From contig KV835892.1 of assembly GCA_001838165.1 (NCBI GenBank), forward strand, positions 92,888 to 156,887: DNA of 64,000 bases, in the 5' to 3' direction. The notes under the pieces are model-generated. The model did no database searches, was not told the origin of the DNA, and saw only the letters and a program-made list of their open reading frames with translations. This document shows positions 46,576 to 58,978 of the stretch, in pieces (position 1 is the stretch's first letter; each line of letters begins with the position of its first letter). Origin of the DNA: Actinomyces sp. HMSC035G02. Lineage in GTDB: Bacteria; Actinomycetota; Actinomycetes; Actinomycetales; Actinomycetaceae. The position numbers were made by a program, and so were the translations under genes.

Positions 46576-48441
46576 ATGAAGCGCATGCGCGATGGCTCGT
46601 ACACGATCAAGCCGACATACAAGGTCGGCGAACACGACATCGTGCCCGACATGCTGGCCAAGCGGGCCCTCACCCACCCGCACCAGGTGTGCGTCGAGCA
46701 GCGCTCCTCCGTCGGCTCCACCCGCTCTCTGACCGCCGGTGAGCTCCAGCGTCAGGTCGAGTACACCGCCTGCGGCCTCATCGGCCTCGGCGTGCAGGCC
46801 GGCGACGCGGTCGCAATCCTGGCCCCGACCTCGTACGAGTGGCTCCTCCTCGACCTCGCTCTCCTATCCATCGGCGCAATCACCGTCCCGATCTACGAGT
46901 CCGACTCCGCCGCCCAGATCGAGCACATCCTCACCGACGCGCACGTGACCCGCGTCTTCACGGCCACCACCCAGCAGGCCGAGCTCGTGCACTCCGTGGC
47001 TCCCGAGTACACCGTGGCGGTCGACTCCTTCGACCGCGGCGCCCAGCGCATGATCGCCCGCGCCGCCACCGGCATCACCATCGAGAACGTCGAGCAGCGC
47101 CGCGCGACCATCTCCTCCTCGGACATCGCCACCATCATCTACACCTCCGGAACGACCGGAAACCCGAAGGGCGTTGCCCTGACGCACGCAAACTTCGTGG
47201 CCACCGCGGAGGGCGCCCGCCAGGTCCTCGGCGAGGTGATTGACTCCCCTGAGACACGTCTGCTCCTCTTCCTCCCCGTCGCCCACGTGCTCGCGCGCCT
47301 CGTCATGCACGTGATCCTGTCGGGCCAGGGAGTCCTCGGCTTCTCGCCCAGCATCAAGAACCTGCTGCCCGACATCCAGGCCTTCAAGCCATCCGTGCTC
47401 CTCGTCGTGCCCCGCGTCCTCGAAAAGGTCTACAACGCCGCCTCCTCCAAGGCGGGCGGCGGCATCAAGGGCCGCATGTTCGCATGGAGCGCCAAGCAGG
47501 CGCGCACCTTCTCCGTGGCCTCCGAGAAAACCTTCGGCCCCGGCCTGTTCAAGAAGATGCGTCACGGCATCGCCGACGCGCTCGTCCTCAAGAAAATCCG
47601 CTCGGTCCTGGGACCCAACCTGCGCTACATCGTCTCCGGCGGCGCACCCCTGGCCACCGACCTCGCCCACTTCTACGCCGGTATGGGCATCACCCTCATC
47701 CAGGGCTACGGCCTGTCCGAGACGACCGGCCCAATCGCCGTCCAGCACATCGGCAAGAACCCCGTCGGTGGTGTTGGCCTGCCACTGCCCGGCAACTTCA
47801 TTAAGCTTGCCAAGGACGGCGAGATCCTGGTGCGCGGCCAGTCCGTCATGCCCGGCTACTACCACCTGCCCGAGCAGACCGCCGAGGTCATGCCCGACGG
47901 CAAGTGGTTCCACACGGGTGACCTGGGCTCGATCGATCGCAAGGGCCAGCTGACCATCACGGGCCGCAAGAAGGAACTCATCGTCACCGCGGGCGGCAAG
48001 AACGTCTCCCCCGAGGTCCTCGAGGATTCTCTGGCCACGCACCCGCTCATCGCGAACGTCATTGTCGTGGGCGATCAGCGCCCCTACGTCGGAGCCCTGT
48101 TCACGCTCGACGCCGACATGCTGCCCGACTGGCTGGCCAAGCACGGCCTGCCGCAGTGCTCGCCCACCGAGGCTGCCGAGCTGCCCGCCGTCCGCGAGTC
48201 CCTCGAGAAGGCCGTCGAGCGCGCCAACAAGGCCGTCTCCCGCGCCGAGTCGATCCGTAAGTTCCGCATCATCGACGCCACCTTTACGGTCGCGAATGGC
48301 TACGTCACACCGTCAATGAAGCTACGCCGCCGCAAGGTCATCACCGACTACGCCCATGAGATCGACGCCCTGTACGGCGGCCCCGTCTCCGCTGAACCGG
48401 CGAAGAAGCGCGGGCTTTTCGGCCGCGTCAAGAAGAACTGA
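46576..48441 (+). CDS. Long-chain acyl-CoA ligase / AMP-forming synthetase (first copy)
   Basis: 621 residues. AMP-binding motif IYTSGTTGNPKG, QGYGLSETTGP, and the C-terminal GRKKELIVTAGGKNVSPE hinge are diagnostic for FadD15-like enzymes that activate fatty acids. GGAGG precedes ATG 46576; a -10 TAGACT lies at 46521-46526. It is followed 46 bases later by a close paralogue; both share order of motifs over the full length. Confidence 0.93.
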   Translation: MKRMRDGSYTIKPTYKVGEHDIVPDMLAKRALTHPHQVCVEQRSSVGSTRSLTAGELQRQVEYTACGLIGLGVQAGDAVAILAPTSYEWLLLDLALLSIGAITVPIYESDSAAQIEHILTDAHVTRVFTATTQQAELVHSVAPEYTVAVDSFDRGAQRMIARAATGITIENVEQRRATISSSDIATIIYTSGTTGNPKGVALTHANFVATAEGARQVLGEVIDSPETRLLLFLPVAHVLARLVMHVILSGQGVLGFSPSIKNLLPDIQAFKPSVLLVVPRVLEKVYNAASSKAGGGIKGRMFAWSAKQARTFSVASEKTFGPGLFKKMRHGIADALVLKKIRSVLGPNLRYIVSGGAPLATDLAHFYAGMGITLIQGYGLSETTGPIAVQHIGKNPVGGVGLPLPGNFIKLAKDGEILVRGQSVMPGYYHLPEQTAEVMPDGKWFHTGDLGSIDRKGQLTITGRKKELIVTAGGKNVSPEVLEDSLATHPLIANVIVVGDQRPYVGALFTLDADMLPDWLAKHGLPQCSPTEAAELPAVRESLEKAVERANKAVSRAESIRKFRIIDATFTVANGYVTPSMKLRRRKVITDYAHEIDALYGGPVSAEPAKKRGLFGRVKKN

Positions 48442-48487
48442 TCCCACCACGCACGGCGCTCAGCACCCACCCCACGAAAGGACCGCA

Positions 48488-50404
48488 ATGACGGTACGCA
48501 GGCTCGCCGACGGCTCTTGGGAGTCGATCGCGACCCGAGAAGCCACCGAGGACATGAACCTGCCGAAGATGCTCCACCAGCGCGTGGCATCTCACCCCGG
48601 GCAGATCGCGATCGAGCGCCGCTCCAACGTCGGCGCGTGGCGCCCTGTCACGATGGAGACCTTCCTCGGCGAGGCCGACTCGATTGCGCGTGGCCTCATC
48701 GGCATCGGGCTCGAGCCCGGCGACCACCTGGCGATCCTGGCCCCCACCTCCTACGAGTGGGCACTCATCGACGTGGCCGCGCTGTCCTGCGGCGCCATCA
48801 CCGTGCCGATCTATGAGACGGACTCGGCCTCGCAGATCGCGCACATCCTGACCGACGCCGACGTGCGGATCGTCATTACGGCCACCACGCAGCAGGCTGA
48901 GCTGGTCGAATCCGTGCGCACCGAAGGTGTCCGCCATATCCTCTCCCTGGACCGGGGCGCCGAGCGCGTCCTGACGGGCGCCGCTCAGGGTGTGAGCGTC
49001 GAGCAGGTGCGCGAGCGCACCGACGCCGTGAAGCTGAGCGACGAGGCGACGGTCATCTATACCTCCGGCACGACCGGCATGCCCAAGGGCGTCGTGCTCA
49101 CGCACGGCAACTTCATCTCGCCGATGCTGCAGGCCTACGACTTCCTGCCTCTCCTCATCAACGACCCGAAGTCGCGCTCTCTGCTCTTCCTGCCGGTCGC
49201 CCACGTGCTCGCGCGTTTCGTTATGTACTGCCTGCTTGCGGGCCAGGGCGTCACCGCGTTCTCCCCCGACACACGCAACCTCGTCAACGACATCGCGACC
49301 TTCAAGCCGACGATGCTCCTCGTGGTTCCGCGGGTCATGGAGAAGGTCTACAACGCCGCGGCCGCGAAGGCCGGCGGCGGCATGAAGGGCCGGATGTTCG
49401 CGTGGGCTGCCAAGCAGGCGCGCGCCCTGTCCAAGGCCACCGCCTACGTCGATTCTCCCCTGCCCGAGTCTGCCGTCGCTGGTCCCGGCCCCGACACGAC
49501 GCCCGTCCCCGACGCCTCGGCGATGCCGTCTCCCGGCCCGTCGACCGCGCTCAAGCTGCGCGGACGCGTCGCCGACGCGCTCGTCCTGTCGAAGGTCCGC
49601 GCGATCCTGGGCCCGAACCTGCACACGATCATCTCGGGTGGCGCTCCCCTGGCCCTCGACCTTGCAAACTTCTATCGCGGCCTGGGCATCACGCTCCTGC
49701 AGGGCTACGGCCTGTCCGAGACGACCGGCCCGATCTCCGTGGAGACCCCGCAGGACTTCCCGCCGGACTCCGTGGGCTTCCCCTGGCCCGGCAACCGCAT
49801 GAAGATCGCTCCCGACGGCGAGCTCCTCGTCCAGGGCATCTCCGTGTCGAAGGGCTACCACAACCTGCCCGAGGCCACGGCCGAGGCATACGTCGACGGC
49901 TGGTTCAAGACCGGCGACCTCGCCTCCATTGACGACCGCGGGCACTTGCGGATCACGGGCCGCAAGAAGGAGCTCATCGTCACCGCGGGCGGCAAGAACG
50001 TCTCCCCCGAGGTCCTCGAAGAGTCCCTGTCGACGCACCCGCTCATCGCGAACATCATCGTGGTCGGCGACAACCGCCCGTACATCGGCGCGCTCATCGC
50101 CCTGGACACGGAGATGCTGCCCGAGTGGCTGGCAACACACGGCCTGCCCGTCGTGGATGCCGCGCAGGCCGCGAATCTGCCCGAGGTGCGCGACTCGCTG
50201 GAGAAGGCGATCGCCCGCGCCAACCAGGCGGTCTCTCGCGCCGAGTCGATCCGCCGCTACCGCATCGTCAACGCGGCCTTCACCGTGGAGAACGGCTACA
50301 TGACGCCCTCCCTCAAGCTCAAGCGCCGCCGCGTCCTGGCCGACTACGCCGACGAGGTCGACGCCCTCTACGCGTCGGGCGAGGCCGCGAAGAACCAGGA
50401 GTAA
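48488..50404 (+). CDS. Long-chain acyl-CoA ligase / AMP-forming synthetase (second copy)
   Basis: 638 residues, paralogue of the upstream ligase (IYTSGTTGMPKG, QGYGLSETTGP, GRKKELIVTAGGKNVSPE). It differs by a Pro/Ser/Asp-rich insert of about 35 residues near 320-355 (PLPESAVAGPGPDTTPVPD) between two helices of the large domain. ATG 48488 with AAAGGA upstream. Substrate preference of either copy cannot be told. Confidence 0.92.
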   Translation: MTVRRLADGSWESIATREATEDMNLPKMLHQRVASHPGQIAIERRSNVGAWRPVTMETFLGEADSIARGLIGIGLEPGDHLAILAPTSYEWALIDVAALSCGAITVPIYETDSASQIAHILTDADVRIVITATTQQAELVESVRTEGVRHILSLDRGAERVLTGAAQGVSVEQVRERTDAVKLSDEATVIYTSGTTGMPKGVVLTHGNFISPMLQAYDFLPLLINDPKSRSLLFLPVAHVLARFVMYCLLAGQGVTAFSPDTRNLVNDIATFKPTMLLVVPRVMEKVYNAAAAKAGGGMKGRMFAWAAKQARALSKATAYVDSPLPESAVAGPGPDTTPVPDASAMPSPGPSTALKLRGRVADALVLSKVRAILGPNLHTIISGGAPLALDLANFYRGLGITLLQGYGLSETTGPISVETPQDFPPDSVGFPWPGNRMKIAPDGELLVQGISVSKGYHNLPEATAEAYVDGWFKTGDLASIDDRGHLRITGRKKELIVTAGGKNVSPEVLEESLSTHPLIANIIVVGDNRPYIGALIALDTEMLPEWLATHGLPVVDAAQAANLPEVRDSLEKAIARANQAVSRAESIRRYRIVNAAFTVENGYMTPSLKLKRRRVLADYADEVDALYASGEAAKNQE

Positions 50405-50437
50405 CCCGGCCACCCAACCGGGGATCGCGAACCAACG

Positions 50438-50479
50438 AAGCGGCCCCGGCCTCGTTCATCGACGAGGTCGGGGCCGCTT
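50438..50479. terminator. Bidirectional terminator
   Basis: 18-bp stem with one mismatch, AAGCGGCCCCGGCCTCGT against ACGAGGTCGGGGCCGCTT, loop TCATCG. Serves the ligase (plus) and the membrane-protein gene (minus). Confidence 0.8.
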
Positions 50480-50496
50480 AGTAGCATCCGAAAAGA

Positions 50497-51002
50497 CTAC
50501 TCGTCGGCGGTGTTGCGTCCCACGACAAAAGCTGCAAAGAGCGCAAGAAGGAAGATGACTCCGATGACCGGCATCGGGATCCAATACAGCATGCGTCGCG
50601 AGATTTCCATGGCCCCCGACGCGACCACGCCGATCAGAAGGAACGTATGGAACGCACGCGCCCACACGAAGCCGCCTGATTCAGCGCTCCACAGGGACAC
50701 GAGCGTCATAATCAGGAACACGACCGCGACCGCATAGATTGCGATGACCGTCCCCAGCTGCCACGTGTGGCGAGCCTCCGCGTGAGCCAGAACGCTCAGG
50801 CACAGGTTGCCAAGGCCTGCGACGAAACCGCAGCCCAGCCCGTAGACGCGGCTGCGCCCCGCTGCATGCGCGACGAGTGCCTTCAAGACGAGGCCGCCGG
50901 ACACCACCATGAGTGCCACGACGATGAGGTGGACCCATGCGGGCCAGAAGTGGGAGAAACCGTAGAGACCGTATGCGGGATTCATAAGATCCATACTAAC
51001 CA

Positions 51003-51003
<1 letters not shown>
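50497..51003 (-). CDS. Small multi-pass membrane protein, unknown function
   Basis: 168 residues with four or five hydrophobic helices (WVHLIVVALMVVSGGLVLKAL; IAIYAVAVVFLIMTLVSLW; AFHTFLLIGVVASGAMEI; VIGVIFLLALFAAFVVG). No family recognised. ATG 51003 overlaps the uvrA stop by one base; ATGs at 50994 and 50985 are alternatives, the last lying seven bases after TAGTAT. Confidence 0.6.
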
Positions 51004-53876
<2,873 letters not shown>

Positions 53877-53930
53877 TCGATACTATCCGTCATCTAGGCA
53901 AATGCCGGGATCAGGGCTAGTGTTATGCGT

Positions 53931-54212
53931 ATGGCTTACTACGCAGTTGAATACGTCTACAACCCGTCGATGACCGAGACCATGGACGAGGTTCGCCCGA
54001 CGCACCGCGCGTTCCTGTCCGGCCTGCTCGAGCAGGGAATCAACATTGCATCGGGTCCCCTCGTGGGCGAGATCCCCGGCGCCCTGATCCTCATCAACGC
54101 CGAGAGCCAGACCGACGTCGAGCGCATCCTCAACGAGGATCCCTTCTACGTCGCCGAGGTCATTCAGGCACGCCTCATCCGCGAGTGGAACCCCGTCATC
54201 CGGGCGTTCTGA
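53931..54212 (+). CDS. YciI-like protein
   Basis: 93 residues in a dimeric alpha/beta-barrel-type fold: YYAVEYVYNP, RPTHRAFLSGLLEQGINIASGP, and NEDPFYVAEVIQARLIREWNPV. The conserved His and Asp of YciI proteins are present (THRAF; EDPFY). Activity unknown. ATG 53931 lies seven bases after TAGTGT; ATG 53925 is the alternative. Confidence 0.78.
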   Translation: MAYYAVEYVYNPSMTETMDEVRPTHRAFLSGLLEQGINIASGPLVGEIPGALILINAESQTDVERILNEDPFYVAEVIQARLIREWNPVIRAF

Positions 54213-54226
54213 TCCGCGCACTCGAA

Positions 54227-54264
54227 CGAGGCCGGGGCCGGGTTCACACCCGACGCCGGCCTCG
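54227..54264. terminator. Terminator between the YciI gene and the P-ATPase gene
   Basis: CGAGGCCGG pairs with CCGGCCTCG and CGGGT with ACCCG around TCAC, with a three-by-three internal loop. Contains the recurring GCCTCG element. Confidence 0.7.
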
Positions 54265-54282
54265 CTTCGTATCCGTCTGAGC

Positions 54283-56673
54283 TCAGTCCTCCAAGGAACG
54301 CGCAAACTGACGCGCGTAGAAGATGCGCTGAGCGACCTCAATGAGGAAGGCCGCACAGGCACCGACGCACGCGATGACGAGCCACTCGTATCCGCTCGGC
54401 GCAACCATCGAGAAGAAGTGGCGCACGGGCGGAACGAGCACGCCGCCCACGGTCGCGGAAATGACGCTCACCAAGAGCACCCACTTCCACGTCGACAGCG
54501 GACGCGAGGTAATGACGAGCAGCCAGATGGCGCCCAGCATGAGGGAAAGAATCGCGGCCGTGGACTCGCGCGCCTGCGGCGGGCCGTCGACGATCCCGAA
54601 GGCGGTGAGGGCGGCCGCGGCCAGGATAATGCCCGTCGGCATCGCGAGCGACAGCGTACGCTTCAGGAAGCCCGGCACGTAGCGGCGCGGGTTCGGCCAC
54701 AGCGCCAGGAAGAACGCGGGAATACCGATGGTCAGCGAATCGATGTAGCTGAACTGACGCGGCAGGAACGGGTATCGCCAGCCGACCAGGGCCGTCACGA
54801 TGACAAGGACGGCGGCATAGGTGGTCTTGGCCAAGAACAGCGAGGAGACGCGTTCCATGTTGGCGATAATGCGGCGACCCTCCGAGAGGACGCCAGGCAG
54901 CACCGAGAACTTCGAGTCCACGAGGACGATCTGCGCGACCGCCTTCGTGGCCTGCGTTCCGTTGCCCATCGCGATACCCAGGTCGGCGTCCTTGAGCGCG
55001 AGTGCGTCGTTCACGCCGTCGCCCGTCATGGCGACGCAGTGGTCGCGCGCCTGGAGTGCACCGACCATCGCACGCTTCTGCTCGGGAGTCACGCGCCCAA
55101 ACACGTCGTGGTTCTCGATTGCATCAATGAATGCCTCAGAGGTGAGGTCCTCGGGCAGGTCTCGCGCGTCCATGAGGCGCGCGGGCGAGCCGTCGGGAGC
55201 GGTCAGGCCCGCCTGAGCGGCCAGCGCGCCGACCGTCGTCGGGTTGTCGCCCGAGATGACGCGCACGTGCACGTCCTGGGAGCGGAAGTAGTCGAGCGTC
55301 TCGGCAGCGTCGGGGCGCAGGTCCTCCTCGAGGACCACCAGCGCCGCCACCGTACGGGTCGCGGGAAGCTCATCGTCAGCCACGGCCTCGTCGGCGTGGA
55401 CGAGGGCCACCACGCGGGAGCCCTCCGCAGCGATGCCGCGCACCTTCGCGAGAAGCTGCGCATTGGCAGCCGATGCCTCGTCGATGACGAACTCGGGGGC
55501 GCCGAGGATCCACGATTCGTGCTCGCTCCCCCACGCGCTCCATTTGCGGGCCGAAGAGAAGGGGACGGACCACTCGACGCGCTCGGTCGCGCCCGCGCAC
55601 ACTTCGTCGGAAAGGTGATCCCAGATGGCCTCCGCGGTCGCGTTGGTACGATCGCTTGCTGCGCTCGCCAGAGCGCGGAGGACCGAGGCCTCGTCGCCGG
55701 AGACGACCTCAACGCCACGCACGCGGATACCGCCGGTGGTGAGCGTACCCGTCTTGTCGAGGCACAAACAGTCCACACGCGCGAGGACCTCGACGGCGGG
55801 GAGTTCCTGAACGAGCACACCGCGGCGAGCCAGCGTCGCCGAGCCGATCGCGAAGTTCATAGACGTCAGGAGCACCAGGCCCTGCGGGATCATGCCGATC
55901 ACCGAGGCGACCGAGAGAACGAGGGCCTCGCGCCAGTCTCCCCCGTGGCCGCCGGCGATGCGATTCTGCGAGTAGAACGTCAAAACAACGATGGGAAGCA
56001 GCATAACGGAAACGACCTGCAGCACCCGGTTGATCGACGTCTGAATCTCGGATACCGTACGCGTGAAGGCGCGCGCCTGCTCGGACAGGCCCTGCGCGTA
56101 GACGCGCTCACCCACGGCCGTGGCCACCATGCGGCCAGCACCCGCGACAACGCTCGTACCCGCCAGCAGCTGATCGCCCTGCTTCTTCTTCACGGGGCGC
56201 GACTCGCCGGTCAGCAGCGACTCATCGATTTCGAGGCCCGCCGAGGACAGGACCGTGCCGTCCACGCTCACCTGATCGCCGAGCGTCAGATCAATGACAT
56301 CGTCGAGGACAACGTCGCGCGCTGGCACGACCGACAGGGTGCCGTCACGCAGGACGGTCGCCTGCGGAGCATCGACGATAGCGAGCGAGTCGAGGGTCCG
56401 CTTGGCACGGAGCTCAGACACGATGCCGATCACCGCGTTGATGATCATGACGCCACCGAAAATGCCATCACGCAGGTCACCGAACAGCAGCACAATGACC
56501 GACGCCGCGACGATGATCGCGTTGAACAGCGTCAGCACGTTTTCTCGAATAATCGACGTCACCGAGCGGGACGTGCGGTCCTTCACCCGGTTGACCGCGC
56601 CGCGGGCGACGCGCTCGGCGACCTCGGCGGCGCTCAGGCCACGCTCATCAATCGTCAGGCTGTCAGCGCTCAT
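54283..56673 (-). CDS. P-type ATPase, CtpE/MgtA-like cation transporter
   Basis: 796 residues. Actuator TGES at 155-158, phosphorylation motif DKTGT at 306-310, hinge GDGVNDALALKDADLGIAMG, ten predicted membrane helices. Transmembrane helix 4 reads MIPQGLVLLTS, with Gln where Ca-ATPases have Glu (PEGL), as in the mycobacterial CtpE group. ATG 56673 has GGAGG six bases upstream and overlaps the terC gene. Operon context with two TerC genes and a yybP-ykoY-like leader suggests Mn(II) or Ca(II) transport; direction is not proven. Confidence 0.88.
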   Translation of the reverse strand: MSADSLTIDERGLSAAEVAERVARGAVNRVKDRTSRSVTSIIRENVLTLFNAIIVAASVIVLLFGDLRDGIFGGVMIINAVIGIVSELRAKRTLDSLAIVDAPQATVLRDGTLSVVPARDVVLDDVIDLTLGDQVSVDGTVLSSAGLEIDESLLTGESRPVKKKQGDQLLAGTSVVAGAGRMVATAVGERVYAQGLSEQARAFTRTVSEIQTSINRVLQVVSVMLLPIVVLTFYSQNRIAGGHGGDWREALVLSVASVIGMIPQGLVLLTSMNFAIGSATLARRGVLVQELPAVEVLARVDCLCLDKTGTLTTGGIRVRGVEVVSGDEASVLRALASAASDRTNATAEAIWDHLSDEVCAGATERVEWSVPFSSARKWSAWGSEHESWILGAPEFVIDEASAANAQLLAKVRGIAAEGSRVVALVHADEAVADDELPATRTVAALVVLEEDLRPDAAETLDYFRSQDVHVRVISGDNPTTVGALAAQAGLTAPDGSPARLMDARDLPEDLTSEAFIDAIENHDVFGRVTPEQKRAMVGALQARDHCVAMTGDGVNDALALKDADLGIAMGNGTQATKAVAQIVLVDSKFSVLPGVLSEGRRIIANMERVSSLFLAKTTYAAVLVIVTALVGWRYPFLPRQFSYIDSLTIGIPAFFLALWPNPRRYVPGFLKRTLSLAMPTGIILAAAALTAFGIVDGPPQARESTAAILSLMLGAIWLLVITSRPLSTWKWVLLVSVISATVGGVLVPPVRHFFSMVAPSGYEWLVIACVGACAAFLIEVAQRIFYARQFARSLED

Positions 56674-57661
56674 CGGCACCCTCCTCGTCCATCGCGCTGC
56701 GAACCAGCGACGCAATCACGGTGACCACGAGAGTCACGACGATGACTCCCAGCGACACGGACACCGAAATTTCCGGTGCCCACTCGAGTCCTCGACCGCC
56801 GTTGATAAACGGCAGCGTGTTGGCATGCAGGGCCTCAAGAATCAGCTTGATGCCGATAAAGCTCAGGATCACGCCGAGGCCGTAGCCCAGGTACACGAGC
56901 TTGCCGAGGAGAGCGTCCACCAGGAAGAACAGCTGTCGCAGACCCATGAGCGCGAACACGTTGCACGCGAATACCAGGAATGCCTGCGAGGTGATGCCGA
57001 AGATCGCAGGAATCGAGTCGAAAGCAAACATGAGGTCGGCGGATCCCAGCGCCAGCACGACGACGAACAACGGCGTGAGGTACGTACGTCCGCCGTGACG
57101 GTAGAGCATACGGTCGCCAATGAAGCCGTCCGTGATGGGAAGGACACGGCGCACGACGCGGATGAACGCGTTCTCCTCGTACTCCTCGTCGTCTCCTCCA
57201 CCGGTCGCGGTCTCCTTGATCTGCGAGAAAGCCGTCCACAGCAGCCACACGCCGAAAATGAAGAACACCCAGGAGAAGCGCGCAACGAGCGCGGCACCCA
57301 GCAGAATGAACACGAGGCGCAGCAGCAGTGCGATGACGATGCCGAAGAGCAACGCCTTCTGCTGGTAATCTCGCGGCACCCGGAATGCTTTCAGAATCAG
57401 GATGAAAACGAAGAGGTTGTCCACGGACAAAGACCATTCCATCGCCCATCCCGCGTAGAACTCCTGGGCGTAAAGCCACCCATTCGTCAGCCAGACTCCG
57501 ACGCCGAAGACGGCCGCCAACCCCACGTAGAACAGCGTCCAGCGGGCTGCCTCGGCAGCAGTCGGCGGATGGGGATTACGGGCATGCCCGAGGAAATCGA
57601 GCGTGACCAGACCGATGGCAACGAGGGCCAAAATGCCCCACGCCCACGGGTGAACAACCAT
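56663..57661 (-). CDS. TerC-family membrane protein (second in operon)
   Basis: 332 residues, about nine helices. TerC motifs include SLSVDNLFVFILILKAF, the DLMFAFDSIPAIFGIT core with the acidic residues of the metal path, and LRQLFFLVDALLGKLVYL. TerC relatives (Alx, YkoY, YceF) export Mn(II) or supply it to secreted enzymes. Lies 58 bases after the first terC gene and overlaps the P-ATPase start. Confidence 0.92.
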   Translation of the reverse strand: MVVHPWAWGILALVAIGLVTLDFLGHARNPHPPTAAEAARWTLFYVGLAAVFGVGVWLTNGWLYAQEFYAGWAMEWSLSVDNLFVFILILKAFRVPRDYQQKALLFGIVIALLLRLVFILLGAALVARFSWVFFIFGVWLLWTAFSQIKETATGGGDDEEYEENAFIRVVRRVLPITDGFIGDRMLYRHGGRTYLTPLFVVVLALGSADLMFAFDSIPAIFGITSQAFLVFACNVFALMGLRQLFFLVDALLGKLVYLGYGLGVILSFIGIKLILEALHANTLPFINGGRGLEWAPEISVSVSLGVIVVTLVVTVIASLVRSAMDEEGADER

Positions 57662-57719
57662 GAGTACCTCTTAACTATCCGACCATGAAATTTTACCGCT
57701 GTCCCACGGTCCACTCACG

Positions 57720-58700
57720 TCACGCGCGCCGTTTGCTGGAAACCGCGAGGGAGGCCACGACCGTGACCAGGATCGTCACGACGATAAAGCCCAGAGAAAA
57801 CGCGATCGACGGTTCGGGGATCACGGACACCTCGTGTCCACCGTTGATAAAAGGCAGCTCGTTGGTGTGCAGCGCATGGTTGATGAGCTTGAAGCCGATG
57901 AAACCAAGAATTGCGGCCAGGCCGTAGTGAAGGAACACGATGCGGTCGAGCAGGCCGTCGATGAGGAAGTACAGCTGGCGCAGGCCAAGCAGCGAGAACG
58001 CGTTGGCAGCAAACACCAGGTATGCCTCGGAGGTCAGCGAGTAGATCGCGGGGATCGAGTCGACGGCGAACATGACGTCAGCGGTTCCGATCGCGATGAC
58101 GCACAGCAGCATCGGCGTGATGTAGGTGCGTCCGCCGTGACGGTAGAGCATACGCGAGCCGATGAAGCCGTCGGTGACGGGCACGACCTTCGACACCCAG
58201 CGCACGATTGACGGCGGGCGGTACTCCTCGTCGTCGTCATCGCTGGAGCCTTCGCGGACCTGGCTGATCGCTGTCCACAGCAGCCACGCACCGAACAGGT
58301 AGAAGACCCACGAGAAGTTTTCGATGAGCGCGGCGCCCGCCAGAATGAAGATCAGGCGCAGAACCAGGGCGATGATGATGCCGGCGAGCAACACCTCCTG
58401 CTGGTTTTTCCTGGGTACGCGGAAGGTGGACAGGATAATGACGAACACGAACAGGTTGTCAATGCTCAGCGCTTTTTCGGTGATGTAACCACCGAGGTAT
58501 TCCTGGCCGTATTGGGGTCCCCAGACCGCCCAAACGATGGCACCGAAAATGAGGGCGATCGCGATGTAGGCGACGGACCACCAGGTCGCTTCCTTGAGCG
58601 TGGGTTCGTGGGGGGTGCGGACGTGGCCGACGATGTCGACAACGATCATGGTCAGGATAATGCCAGCCAGGACGATCCAGGCAAGGGCGTGCACGTGCAT
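57720..58700 (-). CDS. TerC-family membrane protein (first in operon, riboswitch-proximal)
   Basis: 326 residues from ATG 58700, paralogue of the next gene (ALSIDNLFVFVIILSTF; ADVMFAVDSIPAIYSLT; LRQLYFLIDGLLDRIVFL). The ribosome binding site GGAGG (58709-58713 on the plus strand as CCTCC) is eight bases from the ATG and lies in the 3' arm of a perfect 10-bp hairpin. Upstream codons to 58814 are leader RNA, not protein. Confidence 0.92.
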   Translation of the reverse strand: MHVHALAWIVLAGIILTMIVVDIVGHVRTPHEPTLKEATWWSVAYIAIALIFGAIVWAVWGPQYGQEYLGGYITEKALSIDNLFVFVIILSTFRVPRKNQQEVLLAGIIIALVLRLIFILAGAALIENFSWVFYLFGAWLLWTAISQVREGSSDDDDEEYRPPSIVRWVSKVVPVTDGFIGSRMLYRHGGRTYITPMLLCVIAIGTADVMFAVDSIPAIYSLTSEAYLVFAANAFSLLGLRQLYFLIDGLLDRIVFLHYGLAAILGFIGFKLINHALHTNELPFINGGHEVSVIPEPSIAFSLGFIVVTILVTVVASLAVSSKRRA

Positions 58701-58708
58701 ACGTGGGG

Positions 58709-58735
58709 CCTCCGGTACGAGTCGGGTACCGGAGG
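58709..58735 (-). promoter_or_regulatory. Ribosome-binding-site sequestering hairpin of the terC leader
   Basis: On the minus strand CCTCCGGTAC pairs perfectly with GTACCGGAGG around CCGACTC. The GGAGG in the 3' arm is the only ribosome binding site of the terC gene. A plausible translational expression platform. Confidence 0.7.
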
Positions 58736-58845
58736 TCTCCTCCCGCCAGAAAAACCTGGCCGGTGACGCCGGAGGCCGCGCCGCGTGGGCGGGCCGTCGT
58801 GATGACGACGCCACTGTTGGTGGGAGTACTCCCCTCCGCTAACGC
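58712..58845 (-). promoter_or_regulatory. Candidate yybP-ykoY (Mn2+) riboswitch
   Basis: On the minus strand, a -10 TAGGAT (58849-58854) is followed by GGAGGGGAGTACTCCC, which contains the yybP-ykoY hallmark GGGGAGTA, then the stem CGTCGT-CATC-ACGACG, a CGTCA segment in GGCGTCACCGG, and the sequestering hairpin. This RNA class senses Mn(II) and controls TerC proteins and Mn-exporting P-ATPases in other bacteria; all three genes downstream belong to those classes. Assigned from motif and context only. Confidence 0.65.
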
Positions 58846-58978
58846 TTCCATCCTAGTGGGTACCCGCCGAGTTGCGTCCCTAGGTGCGACGTGGCGTCGG
58901 TCGCGATTCTCTCCGGGGCGCCTATCGACGAGGCCGGGGCCTCCCGACGCCGACAGGCACACAGGGCGGGGCCCGGCA

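Noticed and set aside
46864..50413. Long minus-strand frames (426 and 661 codons) opposite the acyl-CoA ligases
   Set aside because: Antisense shadows of GC-rich genes; Gly/Val/Asp/Arg-rich composition, no motif, and the plus-strand ligases are unambiguous.
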